Shown here piece by piece: positions 18,288 to 28,200 of a stretch of 64,000 nt of DNA. The stretch covers positions 62,001-126,000 of the forward strand of contig JAKSDK010000138.1 in assembly GCA_022360095.1 (NCBI GenBank), read 5' to 3'. The notes below the pieces were generated by a model. It was not told the DNA's origin. It did no database searches and was given only the letters and a program-made list of their open reading frames with translations. The position numbers were made by a program, and so were the translations under genes. Position 1 is the first letter of the stretch. Every line of letters begins with the position of its first letter. Source of the stretch: Phycisphaerales bacterium. GTDB taxonomy: Bacteria > Planctomycetota > Phycisphaerae > UBA1845 > UTPLA1.

Positions 18288-19262
18288 TCAGCCACGCTTG
18301 CGGTTCTCTTTCAAAATCGCGCTGGAGCGAGTGACGATCTGCGAACGAGGCCACTGTTGCGTGTAAGTGTCCAATAGGTCCTCATAGACCTTGTTACCTT
18401 TGCGTATGCTGCCTTCCTGGATCAGTGAATCGGCGTGCCACCATTCGACCACCATCTGCTCAATGGAGTCGGGCTTCGCCACGCGTTGGGCATGCTCGTA
18501 ATAGCGGCGCGCCGCGACGTAGTCATAGCGAAATTCCGAAAGAAGTCTTCCCGCTAGAATGGCGGCAGCCCATCGTTTCGTGTCCGACAGTTCAGGCGAC
18601 TTCACCGCCGTGGTGAGGTGCTTCCCGCATTTGTCGATCAGGCCCCGGTCCACGATGGCGCCTTGGCTGATGATCTCATAAAAAAAGGCAATGCCGGTCT
18701 CAAACGACATTCCATCGTTCGCAGTCACTGCCGGTTCGGAATGAGACCGGATATCAAGCATGGCGGCCCCACGCTTTGCGGCATTGAACTCATCGCGCTC
18801 CTCAAAGAGAAGATAAGTTTCCTCTACACTGCCTGACCTGCCCAGGGGAACATAAAGCATTTCAACCAATCTGGCGCAAGAGCGGGCATCGATATTTCGT
18901 AAATGGAAATGATATTCATCAGGCGGGGCGGACGAGGCCTGATCGCCGCTCACAAGATAAAGGTGAAAAAAGGGACGCGTGTCGCGCCGAGATGAGACCA
19001 CAGAATTCGAAGCGTTGGGTACAGCTGGGGAATTCCGCGAGACTGGATTATGGGCCATTCTGTTATCTTGCCCTTTCGTCTCTGCCGGCGGCGTCTGGTG
19101 CCGGTCAGCAAGCGTGGGCGACGCGGTCTGATTGGGGCGAACGATCCGACTGGGTTTTTTCCACCATTCCAGGTCCCAATTCCAGTCTGTGTCAGAACAA
19201 CCCACCGTCTGACCGAAAAGCAGCAACGTGAGCAAAGCGAGAGCGAATGGCCTGAGGATCAT
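18288..19262 (-). CDS. Putative lipoprotein of unknown function
   Basis: 324 residues from the ATG at 19262, which has GGAAAG 8 nt upstream; the frame is open further upstream without support. The signal ends in a lipobox-like TVGC near residue 22, followed by a tryptophan-rich WNWDLEWWKK stretch. The C-terminal half reads as helical, TPR-like hairpins (AAILAGRLLSEFRYDYVAARRYYEHAQRV). It may be an outer-membrane or periplasmic repeat protein; no catalytic motif is seen. Confidence 0.65.
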   Translation of the reverse strand: MILRPFALALLTLLLFGQTVGCSDTDWNWDLEWWKKPSRIVRPNQTASPTLADRHQTPPAETKGQDNRMAHNPVSRNSPAVPNASNSVVSSRRDTRPFFHLYLVSGDQASSAPPDEYHFHLRNIDARSCARLVEMLYVPLGRSGSVEETYLLFEERDEFNAAKRGAAMLDIRSHSEPAVTANDGMSFETGIAFFYEIISQGAIVDRGLIDKCGKHLTTAVKSPELSDTKRWAAAILAGRLLSEFRYDYVAARRYYEHAQRVAKPDSIEQMVVEWWHADSLIQEGSIRKGNKVYEDLLDTYTQQWPRSQIVTRSSAILKENRKRG

Positions 19263-19698
19263 TGCGGGCACTTTCCAAGGGAAGGTCTTACCGGAAACTG
19301 TCAGTGATTGTGACACTGCAAACGAATGTGTCAAACGCTTTAACCGGAGTCGATTTGAAGACGCGGGCGACGGTCATTGTTAACACACGATTGGCTTGAT
19401 GTGAAAAAATGGACAATCTGAACCGCCCGTATCGTCTATCTTAGTTGTGATGAAGTGTATAACTTCTGCCTCATTCGCTGGATACGTTTTTATTGACGCC
19501 GATTATCCGGAATTTGTTTTTTTGAATTGGACTCGCCTTCCGCCGAGGACAGGGATATCATTAGCATCTCGCAAGGGGAAAGCCCACGTTCGTGTGGGAA
19601 CAGAGAACAACTCACAGTATCATCCACTCGGGCTTGCATCCCTTGCCAATGTTGCGCTGTTGGCTCGCTCAGGCGTAACTCCATATGGGGAGGCGGGA
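19263..19698. other. Intergenic region before the cysteine hydrolase gene
   Basis: 436 bp between divergent genes. The frame of the downstream gene is open back to 19447, but those extra 84 codons have no ribosome site and no family resemblance, so I treat them as leader. A small hairpin CCCACGTTCGTGTGGG lies near 19583-19598. I matched no riboswitch consensus. Confidence 0.45.
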
Positions 19699-20589
19699 AT
19701 GAGCACGTTAACGCACCGCGGAAGACCGTACCGTGTGTTGGTTGATCTCAATACACAATGTGATTTTCTTTTACCACGTGGGGCTCTGCCGGTCTCAAAC
19801 CGTGCAGAGGTCCTGCCGAAAATCCGCCAGCTCATGAACTGGGCCAGGCTTGAGCAAGTGGGGGTCATTTCAAGTCTTGAAGCGCATCGCCCCAGTGAAA
19901 GCAGCAAAGGGTTGCCGCCCCACTGCATCGATCGGACACGCGGCCAACGAAAGCTGCCATTTACTCTGATGCCTCGTCGTGTCTTCCTTCAGGGTGACAA
20001 TACGCTGGACGTGCCGATGGACCCTTTTCGACGTTATCAACAAGTCATCCTCACAAAACGCGAGACGGACTTTCTATCCAACCCCAAGGCAGATCGTTTG
20101 ATCAACGGACTCACACCGAGTTATTGGATCATCTTCGGCGTCACAGCATCCCATTGCGTCAAGGCCATGGTTCTTGGACTCCTCGCCCGACAGCAGCACG
20201 TTGTCGTCGTCAAGGATGCATGTGGCTATTGGTCCCAGGTCGACGGAGAGCACGCCTTCCTGCAAATGGACGCCAAGGGCGCCATCCTGCTGTCCACCGA
20301 TGAGCTCATTAGCGGTCTGGCCGAGGAGAAGATCCGGGCGAAATTTCCGGTGCCGGTCGCCGAAGACGACGATGACCAGGAAATCATGGCGGACCGGGAA
20401 GGCCGAAACGGAGATGGACAGGATCGACATGAACGAAATCCAGCGGCTTCCAATGGCCGCAGGAAGGCCAAATCCGGTAAGGACGACAAGCGTGGCAAGG
20501 ACATTTCGGACTTCATTCCGGCACGGCTGATCCGTCGCAAAGCGCGGTCATCCAAGTCCTCGGCCAAATCACCGCGGGACCTTGCCTGA
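19699..20589 (+). CDS. Isochorismatase-like cysteine hydrolase with charged C-terminal tail
   Basis: 296 residues from the ATG at 19699, which has GGGGAGGCGGGA directly upstream. The catalytic triad of the cysteine-hydrolase (isochorismatase/nicotinamidase) fold is visible: Asp16 in VDLNTQCDF, Lys120 in ILTKRETDF and Cys153 in GVTASHCVK. The substrate in this superfamily cannot be set by the triad alone. About 85 C-terminal residues are Asp/Arg/Lys/Ser-rich and probably disordered, which is unusual for the family. It lies about 120 bp before the ferredoxin gene. Confidence 0.75.
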   Translation: MSTLTHRGRPYRVLVDLNTQCDFLLPRGALPVSNRAEVLPKIRQLMNWARLEQVGVISSLEAHRPSESSKGLPPHCIDRTRGQRKLPFTLMPRRVFLQGDNTLDVPMDPFRRYQQVILTKRETDFLSNPKADRLINGLTPSYWIIFGVTASHCVKAMVLGLLARQQHVVVVKDACGYWSQVDGEHAFLQMDAKGAILLSTDELISGLAEEKIRAKFPVPVAEDDDDQEIMADREGRNGDGQDRHERNPAASNGRRKAKSGKDDKRGKDISDFIPARLIRRKARSSKSSAKSPRDLA

Positions 20590-20710
20590 AACACATCACC
20601 TCGACTATCCTCTTGAGCCAGCGTATTAGGGCGAGATGCCGGACGGTTGGGTTCAAGAAAAGTCCCGTCCCGGTTTATGCCGAAAATGAACGTAAAGGGA
20701 CCAATGCCCC

Positions 20711-21007
20711 ATGGGTAAGAAACTTCCCAAACAACTGGCGATCCTGGACGAGGATCTCTGCACCGGGTGCGACGCCTGCGTCACGGTGTGTCCAGTGGAC
20801 TGCATCGACAAGATCAAGGACCCCCACCACCCCGGCTACGCCATGGGCATCTGCACGATCGACCTCCAGGTCTGCATCGGCTGCCGGCTGTGTGCCCAGG
20901 TCTGCCCCTGGGATGTGATCACGATGGTCCCGACGGATCAGGTCATGGCCCAGGAGAAATATCAGGAGCTCGTGCGGGAAGAGCAGCTTGCAGCGTTGGC
21001 GAAATAA
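20711..21007 (+). CDS. 2[4Fe-4S] ferredoxin
   Basis: 98 residues with two complete cluster motifs, CTGCDACVTVCP near 17-28 and CIGCRLCAQVCP near 55-66, separated by a spacer of about 26 residues that includes DPHHPGYAMG. It is a small cytoplasmic electron carrier. The N terminus (MGKKLPKQLAILDEDL) and the long C-terminal helix are typical of ferredoxin-like RnfB/polyferredoxin fragments in planctomycetes. The redox partner is not evident from the neighbours. Confidence 0.9.
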   Translation: MGKKLPKQLAILDEDLCTGCDACVTVCPVDCIDKIKDPHHPGYAMGICTIDLQVCIGCRLCAQVCPWDVITMVPTDQVMAQEKYQELVREEQLAALAK

Positions 21008-21013
21008 ATCATG

Positions 21014-21097
21014 TAGAATTGAGAATTTAGAACGTAGAAAAGGGAGAAACTCTCAGAGCGTGTTTTCTCGATTCTACATTCATCATTCTAAATTCTA
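21014..21097. repeat. AT-rich imperfect inverted repeat abutting cstA
   Basis: The arms 21014-21039 and 21072-21097 are 26 nt each and match at 21 positions when one is reverse-complemented (TAGAATT... against its partner). A shorter inner pairing (GAGAAAC with GTTTTCTC) extends the hairpin. The right arm ends 3 nt before the cstA ATG, so cstA has no visible Shine-Dalgarno sequence. Composition is strongly unlike the flanking genes. Confidence 0.7.
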
Positions 21098-21100
21098 TTT

Positions 21101-23278
21101 ATGTCTACCTTTCTGATTGCCGTCGGCAGCTTCGTCCTCTACCTCATTGCCTACCATACCTACGGTCGCTGGCTGGCTCGCAAGTTCTTCAAGCTCGACC
21201 GCAATGCACCCGTGCCGAGCAAACAGCTCAACGACGGGCAGGACTATGTTCCCACACGTCGAGAGATTCTGTTTGGCCACCATTTCACCTCCATCGCGGG
21301 AACCGGGCCGATCGTCGGTCCTGCACTGGCCGTCATCTGGGGTTGGCTGCCTGCCCTGCTCTGGGTGCTGTTCGGAAGCATTTTCATCGGGGCCGTCCAT
21401 GACTTTGGTGCGCTGGTCGTGTCGATTCGCAACCGGGGACAGACCGTCGGCGAAGTCGCGGGTCGCCTGATCAACCCGCGGGTCAAGATCCTCTTTCTGC
21501 TGATCCTGTTTCTGGCGTTGACCATCGTGCTGGCCATTTTCGGCCTGGTCATCGCCAGCATCTTCGCAATGTATCCGGCGTCGGTGTTGAGCGTATGGCT
21601 GGAGATTCCGCTGGCCGTGGCGATGGGCTATTGGATCTATCGTAAGCGCAAGTCGCCGCATCTGCCTGCGGTCATGGCTTTGGCGCTGATGTTGCTGGCC
21701 GTCGTCCTGGCGGTGAAGTTTCCCATTCTGCAATTCATGTTTGAACCGTTGACTGTGGCTGGGCTGACCGTCTCGCCCGTCGTGATCTGGACGGTCCTAT
21801 TGTTTGTTTATTGCTACGTGGCTTCGACCATGCCGGTCTGGAAGTTGCTCCAGCCTCGCGATTACATCAACAGCCATCAGTTGATCCTATGCCTGTTCCT
21901 GATCGTGGCAGGCATCGGCGCGGCGACGTTTTTCACCGAGGGCGGCGCGCCGATCGTTGCCCCCGCGATTCGCGCCGAGGTTCCGGGCGCCCCGCCGATC
22001 ATGCCGTTTCTGTTCGTCACCATCGCCTGTGGCGCGATCAGCGGCTTCCATTGCCTGGTCAGTAGTGGGACGACCAGCAAGCAGATTTCGTGCGAGACCG
22101 ACGCCCAGTTTGTCGGCTACGGCTCTATGCTCACGGAGGGCTTTTTGGCTGTGTTGGTAATCCTGGCATGCTGTGCCGGACTTGGAATCGGCACCAACAT
22201 CAAATCCATAACATGGTCATGGACCACCCAACAGGAGTACATCAATAATCCTAAGAAAACGAGCATCCAAGGTCGCCTATGGGACACAGGCTTTAGCACC
22301 GCAGACAGTGACTATTGGTTGATTCATCGTCGTGTGGTAGAGGAAGACGTGCAAACATCATCAAGCTGGGCGCTGATTGAAGAACAGGGTCGCGTATCCG
22401 AGTCCGGCTGGTCGAACGCCGTTTTCTCCCCGGGCAGCTTAGGAGAACGGGAAATCGGCTTGACGCCGGGCGACAAAATTGCTTTGCGAAACGGCACACT
22501 CAGCATTGAAAGTGATGGAACCGCGAAGGTGTCAGGGCCATTTTCCTGGCATGCGCGGTATGGTTCCTGGCATGACGCCGGCGGACTCGCCGCCAAGGTT
22601 GGTGCCTTCGTCGAAGGCGCCGGCAATTTGGTCGCTAGCCTGGGAATCCCGGTCAAGATCGCCATCGCGCTGATGGCGGTACTGGTCGCATCCTTCGCGG
22701 CGACGACATTGGACACGGCGACGCGCTTACAGCGCTACGTCGTGCAGGAACTTGCAAACTCCTTCCATGTTCGTCCCTTGACGACCAAGCACGGCGCCAC
22801 GCTGTTCGCGGTCGTCATCGCCGCCGTGGTCGCCGCCCTGCCGCCGCCGAACATGACCTGGGCCAACGGCATGGGCAAAGGCGGACTGATTCTTTGGCCC
22901 GTCTTCGGCGCGACGAACCAGCTGTTGGCCGGACTCGCCTTTATGGTGGTCGCCTTTTATCTCGCCCGTCGAAAAAAACCGACTTGGTTCATTGTCTTCC
23001 CGGCGATTCTGATGCTGGTCGTGCCGTTTTGTGCGATGCTGTATCAGTTGGGTGTGCTCAATCCGGACGGCTGGTGGCCGAGGAGGCAATGGCATCTCGT
23101 CGTGACGGGTGTCATCATTGTGGCACTTCAGGCCTGGATGGTCGCCGAGGCACTGAAGCTCTGGCCAAAAGTTCGTGGCATTTTGGAAGTCACCCCACCC
23201 CCTCTGCCACGGGGTTTCCCCGTGGTCGAAACGGCCGGCTCTCCGGCTCCCACCGACGACCAAGGCCGTAGCTGCTGA
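21101..23278 (+). CDS. cstA: Carbon starvation protein CstA, peptide transporter family
   Basis: 725 residues with about 15-16 hydrophobic segments. Family stretches include YGRWLARKFFKLD, GHHFTSIAGTGPIVGPALAV, FGSIFIGAVHDFGALV, SSGTTSKQI and FAATTLDTATRLQRYV. CstA proteins import peptides or pyruvate across the inner membrane. Residues ~366-478 form a polar extra-membrane insertion (TWSWTTQQEYINNPKK onward) that is visibly poorer in G+C than the rest. The gene follows an AT-rich inverted repeat and precedes a GbsR/MarR-type regulator. Confidence 0.92.
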   Translation: MSTFLIAVGSFVLYLIAYHTYGRWLARKFFKLDRNAPVPSKQLNDGQDYVPTRREILFGHHFTSIAGTGPIVGPALAVIWGWLPALLWVLFGSIFIGAVHDFGALVVSIRNRGQTVGEVAGRLINPRVKILFLLILFLALTIVLAIFGLVIASIFAMYPASVLSVWLEIPLAVAMGYWIYRKRKSPHLPAVMALALMLLAVVLAVKFPILQFMFEPLTVAGLTVSPVVIWTVLLFVYCYVASTMPVWKLLQPRDYINSHQLILCLFLIVAGIGAATFFTEGGAPIVAPAIRAEVPGAPPIMPFLFVTIACGAISGFHCLVSSGTTSKQISCETDAQFVGYGSMLTEGFLAVLVILACCAGLGIGTNIKSITWSWTTQQEYINNPKKTSIQGRLWDTGFSTADSDYWLIHRRVVEEDVQTSSSWALIEEQGRVSESGWSNAVFSPGSLGEREIGLTPGDKIALRNGTLSIESDGTAKVSGPFSWHARYGSWHDAGGLAAKVGAFVEGAGNLVASLGIPVKIAIALMAVLVASFAATTLDTATRLQRYVVQELANSFHVRPLTTKHGATLFAVVIAAVVAALPPPNMTWANGMGKGGLILWPVFGATNQLLAGLAFMVVAFYLARRKKPTWFIVFPAILMLVVPFCAMLYQLGVLNPDGWWPRRQWHLVVTGVIIVALQAWMVAEALKLWPKVRGILEVTPPPLPRGFPVVETAGSPAPTDDQGRSC

Positions 23279-23338
23279 TCCCCCGGTCCCCTGATCCCCT
23301 CTCCCCTGAAACCCTTGACCCCTCTCCCCCCCGGTACT
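23279..23338. repeat. C-rich low-complexity tract
   Basis: About 60 bp made mostly of CCCC-containing units (several CCTGATCCCC/CCTCTCCCC variants), lying between cstA and the GbsR-like gene. It looks like slipped-strand repeat expansion and holds no gene. Confidence 0.6.
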
Positions 23339-23399
23339 ACATTCCTTTCAGAGGATATTGAAAATTCTGTCAATCCAATGTTGCTTGGAGCCAATGACA

Positions 23400-23948
23400 A
23401 TGTCCGACATGCCGACACCCTTGGAGGCCGCGAAGGCCCTATTCATCCGCCGCTGGGGGGAAATGGGCGGCTATTGGGGCATCAACCGTACAATGGCGGA
23501 GATTCATGCCCTGCTGTTCGTTTCCACCGAGCCCATCTGCACGGATGATGTCATGGAAAAACTCATGATTTCGCGGGGCAACGCCTCGATGAACCTCCGT
23601 TCGCTGGTGGATTGGGGCTTGATTGAACGCGTGCACCTGCGAGGCGACCGCAAGGAGTATTTCATCTGTCAAACGGACGTCTGGCAGATGTTCGAGACGA
23701 TCGTCCGCCAGCGTCGTCGCCGCGAGGTGGAGCCGATCCTGGAGACCATCGCGCGTTGCAAAGACATGGTCGCCGGCAAGCCCGAGGGCCGCGGCACGGC
23801 TGAAGAGTCGGCGGTTTATCGCCAGCGTCTGGATGAAATGAACAAGTTCCTGGAAACCATCGGGACGCTCGTCGATCTGTTGATGAAGGTCGGACCGAGA
23901 GGCATCGGGCACATCAGCAACACGATGGCGGCATTGGCCGCGAGATAA
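23400..23948 (+). CDS. GbsR/MarR family transcriptional regulator
   Basis: 182 residues from the ATG at 23400; GGAG lies 9 nt upstream, while another ATG at 23394 is too close to it. The N-terminal ~100 residues form a winged helix of the GbsR type (GRMGGYWGINRTMAEIHALL-like opening, ICTDDVMEKLMISRGNASMNLRSL recognition region, and the wing VHLRGDRKEYF). The C-terminal half is helical and would dimerise. It directly follows cstA and may control it; the ligand is unknown. Confidence 0.85.
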   Translation: MSDMPTPLEAAKALFIRRWGEMGGYWGINRTMAEIHALLFVSTEPICTDDVMEKLMISRGNASMNLRSLVDWGLIERVHLRGDRKEYFICQTDVWQMFETIVRQRRRREVEPILETIARCKDMVAGKPEGRGTAEESAVYRQRLDEMNKFLETIGTLVDLLMKVGPRGIGHISNTMAALAAR

Positions 23949-23957
23949 TGGAAAGTT

Positions 23958-24003
23958 AAAGCCCCGGTCAGGCATGCCAAAGGCATGTCTGACCGGGGCT
24001 TTT
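23958..24003. terminator. Bidirectional terminator sharing arms with the one at 14043
   Basis: Arms of 21 nt (23958-23978 and 23982-24002) with one G.T wobble and an AAA loop, flanked by A and T runs. It lies between the convergent GbsR-like gene and the small zinc-ribbon gene. The arm AAAGCCCCGGTCAGGCATGCC is the same as in the terminator at 14043-14077. Confidence 0.85.
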
Positions 24004-24031
24004 CTGCATAGAGATCAACTGCTGCAGCGTA

Positions 24032-24220
24032 TTACGTTGTCTGCTTCTTTTTGTCCCGGCTGTCGTCGCCTTCCAGGATGCGAGGCTTGACTTCGCCGCT
24101 GATCCCGAGCACAAGCTCCAGCAGCTTGCCGGTTTGCGAACAGGTCATGTGGATCGTCGACTCCGGCATATCGAGGACATGGGACTGCTTACAGGCCGGG
24201 CATTGAAATCGAACTTGCAT
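24032..24220 (-). CDS. Small zinc-ribbon-like protein
   Basis: 62 residues from the ATG at 24220 (GAGAGAGA purine-rich stretch upstream); an open extension upstream is not supported. It starts VRFQCPACKQSHVLDMP and has a third cysteine in MTCSQTGK, so a complete four-cysteine site is not visible and metal binding is uncertain. The C terminus is Asp/Lys-rich. It is the shortest of several zinc-ribbon proteins in the window. Confidence 0.6.
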   Translation of the reverse strand: MQVRFQCPACKQSHVLDMPESTIHMTCSQTGKLLELVLGISGEVKPRILEGDDSRDKKKQTT

Positions 24221-24350
24221 GGGGGTCTCTCTCTGAATCCGCGGGTTGAATACACGCCAACCCGCGCAGCTTAACGACATTCGTTGAGCTTGAAAAGCAG
24301 ACGCCTCACGTCGGATGACCATCACGAAAGTATCAGGCTTTCGGCGCGCT

Positions 24351-25019
24351 TCAGACGCTGACCGCCTCGGGCGTTGAACCCTTCTTCTGCCCGGCGCCCT
24401 GATTTGTGGGGGTTCCCGTGAACTCTTCGCCCAACGCCAAAGCGGTCTCCTTGCACATCGCCTCGATTTGCTCGGCGACCTTCTTTAACGTCTGATCGGC
24501 GCTTCCGGCGCCGGATTGGGCCAGCTTCAGCGCCTCGGTCAATTTCGCGTATTCGGAGCGTCTGGAGGCGTCGATGGCATCAATGGCTCGCCATAACTCA
24601 GCATAAAGCTCCTTGAATTCATCCTTCTTCCTCAGCTCGCGGCGTTTCGGAAAACGCCCTTCCGTCACCTGACGAAGCAGATTCTCCATGACAAAAATGG
24701 GACCGGAAAGACGATGCGTGAAAACGATCGTCCAAACCCCGAACGCCAAGGCCAACAGAGACGCAAATGCCACAGCCGAAATCAGGACGACGGGCGTGCT
24801 TTCCCAGACACTGATTTCCTGCGGGTTCGTCTTCCCGAGAATGCTGGACCGGGCCTGCTCATGGAGAACACCAAACAGCACGGAACTCATGAACGTCGTA
24901 ATGATGAAGACGCCCATCACGACAAAAATCGTATACTTCCATTGAAAAGAGGCGTTGATGACACGCCTTCGTCGCCGATGCGATCTGGCAGTGGACCTTT
25001 GATTCTCGTTCATGGCCAT
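24351..25019 (-). CDS. Membrane protein with two TM segments and a HAMP-like domain
   Basis: 222 residues. A basic N terminus is followed by TM segments near 29-52 and 75-100 with a short outside loop. After the second TM comes a HAMP-like helix pair (HRLSGPIFVMENLLRQVTEG...) and a long helical tail. No kinase, methyl-accepting or cyclase domain follows, so it would have to pass its signal to a separate protein. I do not recognise a named family. Confidence 0.7.
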   Translation of the reverse strand: MAMNENQRSTARSHRRRRRVINASFQWKYTIFVVMGVFIITTFMSSVLFGVLHEQARSSILGKTNPQEISVWESTPVVLISAVAFASLLALAFGVWTIVFTHRLSGPIFVMENLLRQVTEGRFPKRRELRKKDEFKELYAELWRAIDAIDASRRSEYAKLTEALKLAQSGAGSADQTLKKVAEQIEAMCKETALALGEEFTGTPTNQGAGQKKGSTPEAVSV

Positions 25020-25210
25020 CAGGAACCTTTCTTTGAAGTATCGCCAACGCTTCGAATTCGCCCGCGCACGGACCGACTCACGCCGTCCGCTATCGGGCTA
25101 AATCGGTCCGGCCCATCGGGATGATTAATTCATATCGTTTTCGGCCTATGGAAGAAGTCCGATATGGAATCCATGACGTGCGGTCACCCGAAAAACCGGC
25201 GCGGAACGCC

Positions 25211-28200
25211 TCAACCCGGCGTTCCGTATCCACCCCCGCCCGGCGTCTCAATGGTCAGGACGTCCCCTGCGTCAACGGAAATGCTGCATATCGACGGAAG
25301 CGTTTCCGTCTGAGCGCCCTCTTGGTTTGCACGTCGAATGAGATTGCGGCCGGTCTGCCCTGGGAGACCGCCGCTCAGTCCGTACGGCGCTCGCGTTCGT
25401 CGCTGGGTGAGTAGCGAGACTTTCAGGGGCGTTAAAAACTCCATTTCACGGAGAATGCCGTCCCCACCGCGCCATTTACCTTGGCCGCCGGAATCTCGGC
25501 GTATCGCGAATCGTCTCAATCTCACCGGATATCGATCTTCGAGCACTTCCGGATCCGTCAGGCGCGTGTTTGTCATGTGGGTGTGTATGGCACCGGCGCC
25601 GTCAAAGCCCGGACCGGCCCCCGCGCCACCGCCGATTGTCTCGTAATAACCAAATTGTCCGCTGCCGAATGAGAGATTGTTCATCGTGCCCTGACTGGCG
25701 GCAACCATTCCCAGTGCACCGAAGATCGCATCCACAATCCTCTGCGAAGTTTCGACGTTTCCGCCCGCCACGGCGGCACACCGTGCAGCGTCCTCACGCC
25801 TCGGCGGATTGAGAAAGCATTCCGGCAACACGATGCGTAGCGGAACCAGAACGCCTGCGTTCAAGGGGATGTCTTCGTTAATGAGACAGCGAAAGCAGTA
25901 CAGTGCGGCGCTACTCACGATCGCCGGCGTGGCATTTAGATTCCCCGCCAACACAGGACCCGTTCCCGCAAAATCGACCACCGCTTCATCGCCGTCAACC
26001 GTGACCGTGACGACGATTTTCGAACCGTCGTCCATGTCATCGGTAAACCGATAGGTTTCGTTTCCCAGATTGCGAAGTGTCGTCCGCATCTTGGTTTCCG
26101 CCGCCCTTTGGATGTGACGCATGTAGTCCTGGACCATGCCCAAACCATGTCGAGCCATCATGCCTTGCAAGAGCCGTACTCCACAATGGTTCGCAGCCAC
26201 TTGAGCCTGGATATCGGCGACGTTCTGGTCAACATCGCGCGACGGGTAGGACCCGCCGTCGAGAATCGTTCGCAATGCGTCCTCTCGAATCCTGAAAACG
26301 CCGGCCTCCCCTTTGTTGTCGGCCGGATCGATCTCGATCAACCTCATCGCTCGAAGCAGCACTCCCTCTTCAGCCAGACTTCGGCTTTCCGATGGCATGG
26401 AGCCCGGTGTGATACCGCCGATCTCAGAATGATGGGCCCGACTTGCCGTGAAAAAGAGGATCTTCCGCCCTTTTTCGTCAAAGACAGGCGTGATCACCGT
26501 CACGTCCGGAAGATGTGTCCCGCCGCGGTATGGATCGTTGGTCACAAAAACTTCGCCCGCCCGCATCACCGGGACATCTTCCATAAGACATTTGACGCAT
26601 TCACTCATCGACCCGAGATGAACGGGAATGTGGGGCGCGTGTGACACGAGCTCGCCATCGGGATCGAAGAGGGCGCAGGAAAAATCAAGGCGATCCTTGA
26701 CGTTGGTCGACAGCGCTGTTCGCTGAAGCGTGGCCCCCATCTGCTCGGCGATGTCCGCCAAGAGATTGTTGAACAACTCTAAAGTAACAGGGTCATAGCC
26801 TCGGTTTGTGGTCGAAGGCGTCTCGGCCACATGAGGCCGGTTCAAGTTTTCCTCATTGCGCAGCAGGATGTCACCCTCGGCATTCAACTCGGCCTGCCAA
26901 CCCGGCTCCACGATGGTCGTGCTCGTGGTTTCCAGCACGATCACCGGCCCCTCGATGACCTCACCGGGCTGCAAGGCTTCGCGCGGATAAACCGGCGTTT
27001 TGTGAAAGGCGCCGTCGAAGAAAACATTCGCGAAGCCGGGTTCTGCCTTGGGCCTTCGCGATTCTGCCCGCTCGGTCGAAACCGAGCGTCTGATACGACT
27101 GCTCACTTCCAAACGAGCCGCATGTATTTCGATCGGGCGGTTTGAAAAGGTGAATCCGTATTGTCGTTCGTGCATCAACTCAAAGGCCTGGCGCCAGTCT
27201 TTGTCCTTTGGCTGGACGACGGTCATGGTGGAGTCCTGTCCTTGGTAACGCAGTTCAAGCATCCGACGACGAGGAGCGATGTCATCGTCGGCGAACCCCT
27301 CCTTCAACAGCTCACACCGCAATTTCAATTCAGCTTCTGCAAACCAGCGATTCATCTCATCCAGGGTTTCCGGGGCGAGTGACTCGCCGACGTCACGGGC
27401 GGCGAACTTCGTGACATCCGCCATCCCGATTCCATAGGCACTGAGCACACCCGCATGGGCCGGCAGAAGTATCCGGCGCATGCCCAATTCACGCGCAATG
27501 GCACAAGCGTGTTGCCCGCCGGCCCCGCCGAAGCTCACCAACGCGTACTCACGCGGATCGTAACCGCGTCGGATTGAAATCTTGCGAATGGCCGCCACCA
27601 TGTGCTCATTCGCAATATCAACGTAGCCGGTGGCCAGTTCCTCTCGCTCATAATGGCGACCTGTCCTTGATTCGATTTTTACCCGCACTTCGTCGAGCCG
27701 GGCCTCCACGACCGCGCGATCCAGCGGAAAAGGAAAATTTCCCTGCGTGACACGGCCCAGATAGAAATTGACATCGGTCACACAAAGCGGTCCGCCGCGA
27801 CCGTAACATGCGGGTCCGGGCGCGGCACCGGCGCTTTGCGGTCCGACGATCGGCTTGATGCCGTCAAAACCGCAGATCGAACCGCCGCCGGCAGCCACCG
27901 TTTCGATCGCGAGCATCGGCGCAGCAATCCGAAGGCGTCCCCCGGTCTCGCGGTCCACCAAGGCCATCTCGTAGCGGCGCTCGTACTGTCCGTCGAAGCG
28001 GCTGACGTCCGTGCTCGTACCGCCCATGTCGAAACCGATGACCTTTGCAAGACCTGCCTGTCGCGCAGAGGCTGCACAACCGACCACTCCGCCGGCCGGC
28101 CCCGACAGGATGCTATCCTTCGCGGCGAAGTCAGCGGCCGTGACCAGACTGCCGGCGCTTGTCATCCATTTCGTCGATGCGTCGGGAACCTCTGCACAAA

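Noticed and set aside
19447-19698. 84-codon N-terminal extension of the cysteine hydrolase
   Set aside because: There is no ribosome site at 19447, while the ATG at 19699 has a strong one and fits the usual start of the fold.
23279-23338. C-rich tract as a CRISPR-like or regulatory repeat
   Set aside because: Units vary in length and sequence, there are no spacers, and it is better described as low-complexity DNA. I found no CRISPR array anywhere in the window.
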